NCBI GenBank assembly: GCA_947561715.1
Contig: OX387197.1
Location: forward strand, 16,420,766-16,484,765
DNA from: Ascidia mentula
Taxonomy: Eukaryota; Chordata; Ascidiacea; Phlebobranchia; Ascidiidae
DNA: 64,000 bases
Reading direction: 5' to 3'
The translations under genes and the position numbers were made by a program. Shown piece after piece: positions 35,359 to 47,280 of the stretch. A model generated the notes under the pieces. It made no database searches. It saw nothing but the letters and a program-made list of their open reading frames with translations, and was not told where the DNA came from. How positions within the stretch are numbered: position 1 is the stretch's first letter; each line of letters begins with the position of its first letter.

Positions 35359-38300
35359 GAGTCCAGCCTATGTCTCCCATTGATAAGTGGGCTTGGGGCT
35401 CGAAAAAAACAGAGTCCAGCCTATCCCACCCAGTCTTAACTTCGGCCCTATCTCGCCCATTGTTAAGTGGGTCGCGAAAAAAACAGAGTCCAGCCTATAA
35501 CACCCAATCTTAACTTCGGCCCTATCTCGCCCATTGTTAAGTGGGTCGCAAAAAAAACAGAGTCCAGCCTATGTCTGCCATTGTTAAGTGGGCTTGGGGC
35601 TCGAAAAAAACAGAGTCCAGCCTATCCCACCCAGTCTTAACTTCGGCCCTATCTCGCCCATTGTTAAGTGGGTCGCCAAAAAAACAGAGTCCAGCCTATG
35701 TCTGCCATTGTTAAGTGGGCTTGGGGCTCGAAAAAAACAGAGTCCAGCCTATCCCACCCAGTCTTAACTTCGGCCCTATCTCGCCCATTGTTAAGTGGGT
35801 CGCGAAGAAAACAGAGTCCAGCCTATGTCTGCCATTGTTAAGTGGGCTTGGGGCTCGAAAAAAACAGAGTCCAGCCTATAACACCCAGTCTTAACTTCGG
35901 CCCTATCTCGCCCATTGTTAAGTGGGTCGCGAAAAAAACAGAGTCCAGCCTATGTCTCCCATTGTTAAGTGGGCTTGGGGCTCGAAAAAACAGAGTCCAG
36001 CCTATAACACCCAGTCTTAACTTCGGCCCTATCTCGCCCATTGTTAAGTGGGTCGCGAAAAAAACAGAGTCCAGCCTATGTCTCCCATTGTTAAGTGGGC
36101 TTGGGGCTCGAAAAAAACAGAGTCCAGCCTATCCCACCCAGTCTTAACTTCGGCCCTATCTCGCCCATTGTTAAGTGGGTCGCGAAAAAAACAGAGTCCA
36201 GCCTATAACACCCAATCTTAACTTCGGCCCTATCTCGCCCATTGTTAAGTGGGTCGCAAAAAAAAACAGAGTCCAGCCTATGTCTGCCATTGTTAAGTGG
36301 GCTTGGGGCTCGAAAAAAACAGAGTCCAGCCTATAACACCCAGTCTTAACTTCGGCCCTATCTAGCCCATTGTTAAGTGGGTCGCGAAAAAAACAGAGTC
36401 CAGCCTATGTCTCCCATTGTTAAGTGGGCTTGGGGCTCGAAAAAAACAGAGTCCAGCCTATCCCACCCAGTCTTAACTTCGGCCCTATCTCGCCCATTGT
36501 TAAGTGGGTCGCGAAAAAAACAGAGTCCAGCCTATAACACCCAATCTTAACTTCGGCCCTATCTCGCCCATTGTTAAGTGGGTCGCAAAAAAAACAGAGT
36601 CCAGCCTATGTCTGCCATTGTTAAGTGGGCTTGGGGCTCGAAAAAAACAGAGTCCAGCCTATCCCACCCAGTCTTAACTTCGGCCCTATCTCGCCCATTG
36701 TTAAGTGGGTCGCCAAAAAAACAGAGTCCAGCCTATGTCTGCCATTGTTAAGTGGGCTTGGGGCTCGAAAAAAACAGAGTCCAGCCTATCCCACCCAGTC
36801 TTAACTTCGGCCCTATCTCGCCCATTGTTAAGTGGGTCGCGAAGAAAACAGAGTCCAGCCTATGTCTGCCATTGTTAAGTGGGTTTGGGGCTCGAAAAAA
36901 ACAGAGTCCAGCCTATAACACCCAGTCTTAACTTCGGCCCTATCTCGCCCATTGTTAAGTGGGTCGCGAAAAAAACAGAGTCCAGCCTATGTCTCCCATT
37001 GTTAAGTGAGCTTGGGGCTCGAAAAAAACAGAGTCCAGCCTATCCCACCCAGTCTTAACTTCGGCCCTATCTCGCCCATTGTTAAGTGGGTCGCGAAAAA
37101 AACAGAGTCCAGCCTATGTCTCCCATTGTTAAGTGGGCTTGGGGCTCGAAAAAACAGAGTCCAGCCTATAACACCCAGTCTTAACTTCGGCCCTATCTCG
37201 CCCATTGTTAAGTGGGTCGCGAAAAAAACAGAGTCCAGCCTATGTCTCCCATTGTTAAGTGGGCTTGGGGCTCGAAAAAAACAGAGTCCAGCCTATCCCA
37301 CCCAGTCTTAACTTCGGCCCTATCTCGCCCATTGTTAAGTGGGTCGCGAAAAAAACAGAGTCCAGCCTATAACACCCAATCTTAACTTCGGCCCTATCTC
37401 GCCCATTGTTAAGTGGGTCTCAAAAAAAAACAGAGTCCAGCCTATGTCTGCCAATGTTAAGTGGGCTTGGGGCTCGAAAAAAACAGAGTCCAGCCTATAA
37501 CACCCAGTCTTAACTTCGGCCCTATCTAGCCCATTGTTAAGTGGGTCGCGAAAAAAACAGAGTCCAGCCTATGTCTCCCATTGTTAAGTGGGCTTGGGGC
37601 TCGAAAAAAACAGAGTCCAGCCTATCCCACCCAGTCTTAACTTCGGCCCTTTCTCGCCCATTGTTAAGTGGGTCGCGAAAAAAACAGAGTCCAGCCTATA
37701 ACACCCAATCTTAACTTCGGCCCTATCTCGCCCATTGTTAAGTGGGTCGCAAAAAAAACAGAGTCCAGCCTATGTCTGCCATTGTTAAGTGGGCTTGGGG
37801 CTCGAAAAAAACAGAGTCCAGCCTATCCCACCCAGTCTTAACTTCGGCCCTATCTCGCCCATTGTTAAGCGGGTCGCGAAAAAAACAGAGTCCAGCCTAT
37901 GTCTCCCATTGTTAAGTGGGCTTGGGGCTCGAAAAAAACAGAGTCCAGCCTATCCCACCCAGTCTTAACTTCGGCCCTCTCTCGCCCATTGTTAAGCGGG
38001 TCGCGAAAAAAACAGAGTCCAGCCTATGTCTCCCATTGTTAAGTGGGCTTGGGGCTCGAAAAAAACAGAGTCCAGCCTATCCCACCCAGTCTTAACTTCG
38101 GCCCTATCTCGCCCATTGTTAAGCGGGTCGCGAAAAAAACAGAGTCCAGCCTATGTCTCCCATTGTTAAGTGGGCTTGGGGCTCGAAAAAAACAGAGTCC
38201 AGCCTATCCCACCCAGTCTTAACTTCGGCCCTTTCTCGCCCATTGTTAAGTGGGTCGCGAAAAAAACAGAGTCCAGCCTATAACACCCAATCTTAACTTC

Positions 38301-39400
38301 GGCCCTATCTCGCCCATTGTTAAGTGGGTCGCAAAAAAAACAGAGTCCAGCCTATGTCTGCCATTGTTAAGTGGGCTTGGGGCTCGAAAAAAACAGAGTC
38401 CAGCCTATAACACCCAGTCTTAACTTCGGCCCTATCTAGCCCATTGTTAAGTGGGTAGCGTAAAAAACACAGTCCAGCCTATGTCTCCCATTGTTAAGTG
38501 GGCTTGGGGCTCGAAAAAAACAGAGTCCAGCCTATCCCACCCAGTCTTAACTTCGGCCCTATCTCGCCCATTGTTAAGTGGGTCGCGAAAAAAACAGAGT
38601 CCAGCCTATAACACCCAATCTTAACTTCGGCCCTATCTCGCCCATTGTTAAGTGGGTCGCAAAAAAAACAGAGTCCAGCCTATGTCTGCCATTGTTAAGT
38701 GGGCTTGGGGCTCGAAAAAAACAGAGTCCAGCCTATAACACCCAGTCTTAACTTCGGCCCTATCTAGCCCATTGTTAAGTGGGTCGCGAAAAAAACAGAG
38801 TCCAGCCTATAACACCCAGTCTTAACTTCGGCCCTATCTCGCCCATTGTTAAGTGGGTCGCGAAAAAAACAGAGTCCAGCCTATGTCTCCCATTGTTAAG
38901 TGGGCTTGGGGCTCGAAAAAAACAGAGTCCAGCCTATCCCACCCAGTCTTAACTTCGGCCCTATCTCGCCCATTGTTAAGTGGGTCGCGAAAAAAACAGA
39001 GTCCAGCCTATAACACCCAATCTTAACTTCGGCCCTATCTCGCCCATTGTTAAGTGGGTCGCAAAAAAAACAGAGTCCAGCCTATGTCTGCCATTGTTAA
39101 GTGGGCTTGGGGCTCGAAAAAAACAGAGTCCAGCCTATCCCACCCAGTCTTAACTTCGGCCCTATCTCGCCCATTGTTAAGTGGGTCGCGAAAAAAACAG
39201 AGTCCAGCCTATAACACCCAATCTTAACTTCGGCCCTATCTCCCCCATTGTTAAGTGGGTCGCAAAAAAAACAGAGTCCAGCCTATGTCTGCCATTGTTA
39301 AGTGGGCTTGGGGCTCGAAAAAAACAGAGTCCAGCCTATAACACCCAGTCTTAACTTCGGCCCTATCTAGCCCATTGTTAAGTGGGTCGCGAAAAAAACA

Positions 39401-41166
39401 GAGTCCAGCCTATGTCTCCCATTGTTAAGTGGGCTTGGGACTCGAAAAAAACAGAGTCCAGCCTATCCCACCCAGTCTTAACTTCGGCCCTATCTCGCCC
39501 ATTGTTAAGTGGGTCGCGAAAAAAACAGAGTCCAGCCTATAACACCCAATCTTAACTTCGGCCCTATCTCGCCCATTGTTAAGTGGGTCGCAAAAAAAAC
39601 AGAGTCCAGCCTATGTCTGCCATTGTTAAGTGGGCTTGGGGCTCGAAAAAAACAGAGTCCAGCCTATCCCACCCAGTCTTAACTTCGGCCCTATCTCGCC
39701 CATTGTTAAGTGGGTCGCGAAAAAAACAGAGTCCAGCCTATAACACCCAATCTTAACTTCGGCCCTATCTCCCCCATTGTTAAGTGGGTCGCAAAAAAAA
39801 CAGAGTCCAGCCTATGTCTGCCATTGTTAAGTGGGCTTGGGGCTCGAAAAAAACAGAGTCCAGCCTATCCCACCCAGTCTTAACTTCGGCCCTATCTCGC
39901 CCATTGTTAAGTGGGTCGCGAAAAAAACAGAGTCCAGCCTATAACACCCAATCTTAACTTCGGCCCTATCTCCCCCATTGTTAAGTGGGTCGCAAAAAAA
40001 ACAGAGTCCAGCCTATGTCTGCCATTGTTAAGTGGGCTTGGGGCTCGAAAAAAACAGAGTCCAGCCTATAACACCCAGTCTTAACTTCGGCCCTATCTAG
40101 CCCATTGTTAAGTGGGTCGCGAAAAAAACAGAGTCCAGCCTATGTCTCCCATTGATAAGTGGGCTTGGGGCTCGAAAAAAACAGAGTCCAGCCTATCCCA
40201 CCCAGTCTTAACTTCGGCCCTATCTCGCCCATTGTTAAGTGGGTCGCGAAAAAAACAGAGTCCAGCCTATAACACCCAATCTTAACTTCGGCCCTATCTC
40301 GCCCATTGTTAAGTGGGTCGCAAAAAAAACAGAGTCCAGCCTATGTCTGCCATTGTTAAGTGGGCTTGGGGCTCGAAAAAAACAGAGTCCAGCCTATCCC
40401 ACCCAGTCTTAACTTCGGCCCTATCTCGCCCATTGTTAAGTGGGTCGCCAAAAAAACAGAGTCCAGCCTATGTCTGCCATTGTTAAGTGGGCTTGGGGCT
40501 CGAAAAAAACAGAGTCCAGCCTATCCCACCCAGTCTTAACTTCGGCCCTATCTCGCCCATTGTTAAGTGGGTCGCGAAGAAAACAGAGTCCAGCCTATGT
40601 CTGCCATTGTTAAGTGGGCTTGGGGCTCGAAAAAAACAGAGTCCAGCCTATAACACCCAGTCTTAACTTCGGCCCTATCTCGCCCATTGTTAAGTGGGTC
40701 GCGAAAAAAACAGAGTCCAGCCTATGTCTCCCATTGTTAAGTGGGCTTGGGGCTCGAAAAAACAGAGTCCAGCCTATAACACCCAGTCTTAACTTCGGCC
40801 CTATCTCGCCCATTGTTAAGTGGGTCGCGAAAAAAACAGAGTCCAGCCTATGTCTCCCATTGTTAAGTGGGCTTGGGGCTCGAAAAAAACAGAGTCCAGC
40901 CTATCCCACCCAGTCTTAACTTCGGCCCTATCTCGCCCATTGTTAAGTGGGTCGCGAAAAAAACAGAGTCCAGCCTATAACACCCAATCTTAACTTCGGC
41001 CCTATCTCCCCCATTGTTAAGTGGGTCGCAAAAAAAACAGAGTCCAGCCTATGTCTGCCATTGTTAAGTGGGCTTGGGGCTCGAAAAAAACAGAGTCCAG
41101 CCTATAACACCCAGTCTTAACTTCGGCCCTATCTAGCCCATTGTTAAGTGGGTCGCGAAAAAAACA
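39401..41166 (+). repeat. 1766-bp HOR, copy 1
   Basis: Starts at a GGGACTCG A unit. An A with CATTGATAAG follows 730 bp later (40131), which is 529 + 201, so one ABB trimer more than the 529 HOR. An A unit near 40760 has only six A residues in its tail (52 bp). 11A+16B minus 1 = 1766. Confidence 0.85.
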
Positions 41167-42766
41167 GAGTCCAGCCTATGTCTCCCATTGTTAAGTGGGC
41201 TTGGGACTCGAAAAAAACAGAGTCCAGCCTATCCCACCCAGTCTTAACTTCGGCCCTATCTCGCCCATTGTTAAGTGGGTCGCGAAAAAAACAGAGTCCA
41301 GCCTATAACACCCAATCTTAACTTCGGCCCTATCTCGCCCATTGTTAAGTGGGTCGCAAAAAAAACAGAGTCCAGCCTATGTCTGCCATTGTTAAGTGGG
41401 CTTGGGGCTCGAAAAAAACAGAGTCCAGCCTATCCCACCCAGTCTTAACTTCGGCCCTATCTCGCCCATTGTTAAGTGGGTCGCGAAAAAAACAGAGTCC
41501 AGCCTATAACACCCAATCTTAACTTCGGCCCTATCTCCCCCATTGTTAAGTGGGTCGCAAAAAAAACAGAGTCCAGCCTATGTCTGCCATTGTTAAGTGG
41601 GCTTGGGGCTCGAAAAAAACAGAGTCCAGCCTATCCCACCCAGTCTTAACTTCGGCCCTATCTCGCCCATTGTTAAGTGGGTCGCGAAAAAAACAGAGTC
41701 CAGCCTATAACACCCAATCTTAACTTCGGCCCTATCTCCCCCATTGTTAAGTGGGTCGCAAAAAAAACAGAGTCCAGCCTATGTCTGCCATTGTTAAGTG
41801 GGCTTGGGGCTCGAAAAAAACAGAGTCCAGCCTATAACACCCAGTCTTAACTTCGGCCCTATCTAGCCCATTGTTAAGTGGGTCGCGAAAAAAACAGAGT
41901 CCAGCCTATGTCTCCCATTGATAAGTGGGCTTGGGGCTCGAAAAAAACAGAGTCCAGCCTATCCCACCCAGTCTTAACTTCGGCCCTATCTCGCCCATTG
42001 TTAAGTGGGTCGCGAAAAAAACAGAGTCCAGCCTATAACACCCAATCTTAACTTCGGCCCTATCTCGCCCATTGTTAAGTGGGTCGCAAAAAAAACAGAG
42101 TCCAGCCTATGTCTGCCATTGTTAAGTGGGCTTGGGGCTCGAAAAAAACAGAGTCCAGCCTATCCCACCCAGTCTTAACTTCGGCCCTATCTCGCCCATT
42201 GTTAAGTGGGTCGCCAAAAAAACAGAGTCCAGCCTATGTCTGCCATTGTTAAGTGGGCTTGGGGCTCGAAAAAAACAGAGTCCAGCCTATCCCACCCAGT
42301 CTTAACTTCGGCCCTATCTCGCCCATTGTTAAGTGGGTCGCGAAGAAAACAGAGTCCAGCCTATGTCTGCCATTGTTAAGTGGGCTTGGGGCTCGAAAAA
42401 AACAGAGTCCAGCCTATAACACCCAGTCTTAACTTCGGCCCTATCTCGCCCATTGTTAAGTGGGTCGCGAAAAAAACAGAGTCCAGCCTATGTCTCCCAT
42501 TGTTAAGTGGGCTTGGGGCTCGAAAAAACAGAGTCCAGCCTATAACACCCAGTCTTAACTTCGGCCCTATCTCGCCCATTGTTAAGTGGGTCGCGAAAAA
42601 AACAGAGTCCAGCCTATGTCTCCCATTGTTAAGTGGGCTTGGGGCTCGAAAAAAACAGAGTCCAGCCTATCCCACCCAGTCTTAACTTCGGCCCTATCTC
42701 GCCCATTGTTAAGTGGGTCGCGAAAAAAACAGAGTCCAGCCTATAACACCCAATCTTAACTTCGGC
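41167..42766 (+). repeat. 1766-bp HOR, copy 2 (incomplete)
   Basis: The same marks recur 1766 bp downstream: GGGACTCG, CATTGATAAG at about 41920, GTCGCC, GCGAAGAAAAC and the six-A tail near 42526. It diverges near 42770, where CTCGCCC replaces CTCCCCC and the 2309-bp duplication begins. Confidence 0.82.
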
Positions 42767-42806
42767 CCTATCTCGCCCATTGTTAAGTGGGTCGCAAAAA
42801 AAAACA

Positions 42807-45115
42807 GAGTCCAGCCTATGTCTGCCATTGTTAAGTGGGTTTGGGGCTCGAAAAAAACAGAGTCCAGCCTATAACACCCAGTCTTAACTTCGGCCCTATC
42901 TCGCCCATTGTTAAGTGGGTCGCGAAAAAAACAGAGTCCAGCCTATGTCTCCCATTGTTAAGTGGGCTTGGGGCTCGAAAAAAACAGAGTCCAGCCTATC
43001 CCACCCAGTCTTAACTTCGGCCCTATCTCGCCCATTGTTAAGTGGGTCGCGAAAAAAACAGAGTCCAGCCTATAACACCCAATCTTAACTTCGGCCCTAT
43101 CTCGCCCATTGTTAAGTGGGTCGCAAAAAAAAACAGAGTCCAGCCTATGTCTGCCATTGTTAAGTGGGCTTGGGGCTCGAAAAAAACAGAGTCCAGCCTA
43201 TAACACCCAGTCTTAACTTCGGCCCTATCTAGCCCATTGTTAAGTGGGTCGCGAAAAAAACAGAGTCCAGCCTATGTCTCCCATTGTTAAGTGGGCTTGG
43301 GGCTCGAAAAAAACAGAGTCCAGCCTATCCCACCCAGTCTTAACTTCGGCCCTATCTCGCCCATTGTTAAGTGGGTCGCGAAAAAAACAGAGTCCAGCCT
43401 ATAACACCCAATCTTAACTTCGGCCCTATCTCGCCCATTGTTAAGTGGGTCGCAAAAAAAACAGAGTCCAGCCTATGTCTGCCATGGTTAAGTGGGCTTG
43501 GGGCTCGAAAAAAACAGAGTCCAGCCTATCCCACCCAGTCTTAACTTCGGCCCTATCTCGCCCATTGTTAAGTGGGTCGCGAAAAAAACAGAGTCCAGCC
43601 TATGTCTCCCATTGTTAAGTGGGCTTGGGGCTCGAAAAAAACAGAGTCCAGCCTATAACACCCAGTCTTAACTTCGGCCCTATCTCGCCCATTGTTAAGT
43701 GGGTCGCGAAAAAAACAGAGTCCAGCCTATGTCTCCCATTGTTGAGTGGGTTTGGGGCTCGAAAAAAACAGAGTCCAGCCTATCCCACCCAGTCTTAACT
43801 TCGGCCCTATCTCGCCCATTGTTAAGTGGGTCGGGAAATAAACAGAGTCCAGCCAATAACACCCAGTCTTAACTTCGGCCCTATCTCGCCCATTGTTAAG
43901 TGGGTCGCAAAAAAAACAGAGTCCAGCCTATGTCTCCCATTGTTAAGTGGGCTTGGGGCTGGAAAAAAACAGAGTCCAGCCTATCCCACCCAGTCTTAAC
44001 TTCGGCCCTATCTCGCCCATTGTTAAGTGGGCTTGGGGCTCGAAAAAAACAGAGTCCAGCCTATCCCACCCAGTCTTAACTTCGGCCTTATCTCGCCCAT
44101 TGTGAAGTGGGTCGCAAAAAAAACAGAGTCCAGCCTATCCCACCCAGTCTTAACTTCGGCCCTATTTCGCCCATTGTTAAGTGGGTCGCGAAAAAAACAG
44201 AGTCCAGCCTATGTCTCCCATTGTTAAGTGGGCTTGGGGCTCGAAAAAAACAGAGTCCAGCCTATCCCACCCAGTCTTAACTTCGGCCCTATCTAGCCCA
44301 TTGTTAAGTGGGTCGCGAAAAAAACAGAGTCCAGCCTATGTCTCCCATTGTTAAGTGGGCTTGGGGCTCGAAAAAAACAGAGTCCAGCCTATCCCACCCA
44401 GTCTTAACTTCGGCACTATCTCGCCCATTGTTAAGTGGGTCGCGAAAAAAACAGATTTCAGCCTATGTCTCCCATTGTTAAGTGGGCTTGGGGCTCGAAA
44501 AAAACAGAGTCCAGCCTATGTCTCCCATTGTTGAGTGGGTTTGGGGCTCGAAAAAAACAGAGTCCAGCCTATCCCACCCAGTCTTAACTTCGGCCCTATC
44601 TCGCCCATTGTTAAGTGGGTCGGGAAATAAACAGAGTCCAGCCTATAACACCCAGTCTTAACTTCGGCCCTATCTCGCCCATTGTTAAGTGGGTCGCAAA
44701 AAAAACAGAGTCCAGCCTATGTCTCCCATTGTTAAGTGGGCTTGGGGCTGGAAAAAAACAGAGTCCAGCCTATCCCACCCAGTCTTAACTTCGGCCCTAT
44801 CTCGCCCATTGTTAAGTGGGCTTGGGGCTCGAAAAAAACAGAGTCCAGCCTATCCCACCCAGTCTTAACTTCGGCCTTATCTCGCCCATTGTGAAGTGGG
44901 TCGCAAAAAAAACAGAGTCCAGCCTATCCCACCCAGTCTTAACTTCGGCCCTATCTCGCCCATTGTTAAGTGGGTCGCCAAAAAAACAGAGTCCAGCCTA
45001 TGTCTGCCATTGTTAAGTGGGCTTGGGGCTCGAAAAAAACAGAGTCCAGCCTATCCCACCCAGTCTTAACTTCGGCCCTATCTCGCCCATTGTTAAGTGG
45101 GTCGCGAAGAAAACA
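42807..45115 (+). repeat. 2309-bp duplication, copy 1
   Basis: Begins at the GTGGGTTTGG A2 unit. Private marks recur 2309 bp downstream: CCATGGTTAAG near 43483, CCAATAACACCC near 43855, CAGATTTCAG near 44453, and hybrid units at 43972 and 44761. The last roughly 145 bp (GTCGCC, GTCTGCC) do not match copy 2. Confidence 0.85.
43972..44051 (+). repeat. 80-bp hybrid monomer (B front, A back), type example
   Basis: Begins as B (ATCCCACCCAGTCTTAAC, then CTCGCCC and the core) but ends as A (CTTGGGGCT before the tail). Length is 74+6 = 80. The same 80-bp form is at 44761, 46281, 47070, 47224, 50237, 50826, 51488, 51642, 54708, 55297, 55959, 56113, 57401, 57555, 59732, 61284 and 61873. I saw none outside zone IV and no reciprocal 47-bp form. 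The shared 16-bp core is the natural crossover point. Confidence 0.85.
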
Positions 45116-47280
45116 GAGTCCAGCCTATGTCTGCCATTGTTAAGTGGGTTTGGGGCTCGAAAAAAACAGAGTCCAGCCTATAACACCCAGTCTTAACTTC
45201 GGCCCTATCTCGCCCATTGTTAAGTGGGTCGCGAAAAAAACAGAGTCCAGCCTATGTCTCCCATTGTTAAGTGGGCTTGGGGCTCGAAAAAAACAGAGTC
45301 CAGCCTATCCCACCCAGTCTTAACTTCGGCCCTATCTCGCCCATTGTTAAGTGGGTCGCGAAAAAAACAGAGTCCAGCCTATAACACCCAATCTTAACTT
45401 CGGCCCTATCTCGCCCATTGTTAAGTGGGTCGCAAAAAAAAACAGAGTCCAGCCTATGTCTGCCATTGTTAAGTGGGCTTGGGGCTCGAAAAAAACAGAG
45501 TCCAGCCTATAACACCCAGTCTTAACTTCGGCCCTATCTAGCCCATTGTTAAGTGGGTCGCGAAAAAAACAGAGTCCAGCCTATGTCTCCCATTGTTAAG
45601 TGGGCTTGGGGCTCGAAAAAAACAGAGTCCAGCCTATCCCACCCAGTCTTAACTTCGGCCCTATCTCGCCCATTGTTAAGTGGGTCGCGAAAAAAACAGA
45701 GTCCAGCCTATAACACCCAATCTTAACTTCGGCCCTATCTCGCCCATTGTTAAGTGGGTCGCAAAAAAAACAGAGTCCAGCCTATGTCTGCCATGGTTAA
45801 GTGGGCTTGGGGCTCGAAAAAAACAGAGTCCAGCCTATCCCACCCAGTCTTAACTTCGGCCCTATCTCGCCCATTGTTAAGTGGGTCGCGAAAAAAACAG
45901 AGTCCAGCCTATGTCTCCCATTGTTAAGTGGGCTTGGGGCTCGAAAAAAACAGAGTCCAGCCTATAACACCCAGTCTTAACTTCGGCCCTATCTCGCCCA
46001 TTGTTAAGTGGGTCGCGAAAAAAACAGAGTCCAGCCTATGTCTCCCATTGTTGAGTGGGTTTGGGGCTCGAAAAAAACAGAGTCCAGCCTATCCCACCCA
46101 GTCTTAACTTCGGCCCTATCTCGCCCATTGTTAAGTGGGTCGGGAAATAAACAGAGTCCAGCCAATAACACCCAGTCTTAACTTCGGCCCTATCTCGCCC
46201 ATTGTTAAGTGGGTCGCAAAAAAAACAGAGTCCAGCCTATGTCTCCCATTGTTAAGTGGGCTTGGGGCTGGAAAAAAACAGAGTCCAGCCTATCCCACCC
46301 AGTCTTAACTTCGGCCCTATCTCGCCCATTGTTAAGTGGGCTTGGGGCTCGAAAAAAACAGAGTCCAGCCTATCCCACCCAGTCTTAACTTCGGCCTTAT
46401 CTCGCCCATTGTGAAGTGGGTCGCAAAAAAAACAGAGTCCAGCCTATCCCACCCAGTCTTAACTTCGGCCCTATTTCGCCCATTGTTAAGTGGGTCGCGA
46501 AAAAAACAGAGTCCAGCCTATGTCTCCCATTGTTAAGTGGGCTTGGGGCTCGAAAAAAACAGAGTCCAGCCTATCCCACCCAGTCTTAACTTCGGCCCTA
46601 TCTAGCCCATTGTTAAGTGGGTCGCGAAAAAAACAGAGTCCAGCCTATGTCTCCCATTGTTAAGTGGGCTTGGGGCTCGAAAAAAACAGAGTCCAGCCTA
46701 TCCCACCCAGTCTTAACTTCGGCACTATCTCGCCCATTGTTAAGTGGGTCGCGAAAAAAACAGATTTCAGCCTATGTCTCCCATTGTTAAGTGGGCTTGG
46801 GGCTCGAAAAAAACAGAGTCCAGCCTATGTCTCCCATTGTTGAGTGGGTTTGGGGCTCGAAAAAAACAGAGTCCAGCCTATCCCACCCAGTCTTAACTTC
46901 GGCCCTATCTCGCCCATTGTTAAGTGGGTCGGGAAATAAACAGAGTCCAGCCTATAACACCCAGTCTTAACTTCGGCCCTATCTCGCCCATTGTTAAGTG
47001 GGTCGCAAAAAAAACAGAGTCCAGCCTATGTCTCCCATTGTTAAGTGGGCTTGGGGCTGGAAAAAAACAGAGTCCAGCCTATCCCACCCAGTCTTAACTT
47101 CGGCCCTATCTCGCCCATTGTTAAGTGGGCTTGGGGCTCGAAAAAAACAGAGTCCAGCCTATCCCACCCAGTCTTAACTTCGGCCTTATCTCGCCCATTG
47201 TGAAGTGGGTCGCAAAAAAAACAGAGTCCAGCCTATCCCACCCAGTCTTAACTTCGGCCCTATCTCGCCCATTGTTAAGT
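45116..47280 (+). repeat. 2309-bp duplication, copy 2
   Basis: Carries all the private marks of copy 1 at +2309. It diverges near 47270-47280, where a second hybrid monomer and the 4.4-kb HOR begin. Confidence 0.85.

Larger units (their letters stand above)
24889..42806 (+). repeat. Zone III: ABB-rich array
   Basis: The prevailing motif is A-B-B (53+74+74 = 201 bp). The A is often GTCTGCC, the first B ATCCCACCC with GTCGCG, and the second B ATAACACCCAATCTT with GTCGCA. Tail variant GCGTAAAAAACACAG occurs near 25184, 26167, 26599, 27583, 28767, 31867, 33427 and 38459. Stretches outside the itemised HOR copies (27720-29634, 33562-33771, 35359-39400) are made of the same units in other orders. 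No gene. Confidence 0.88.
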
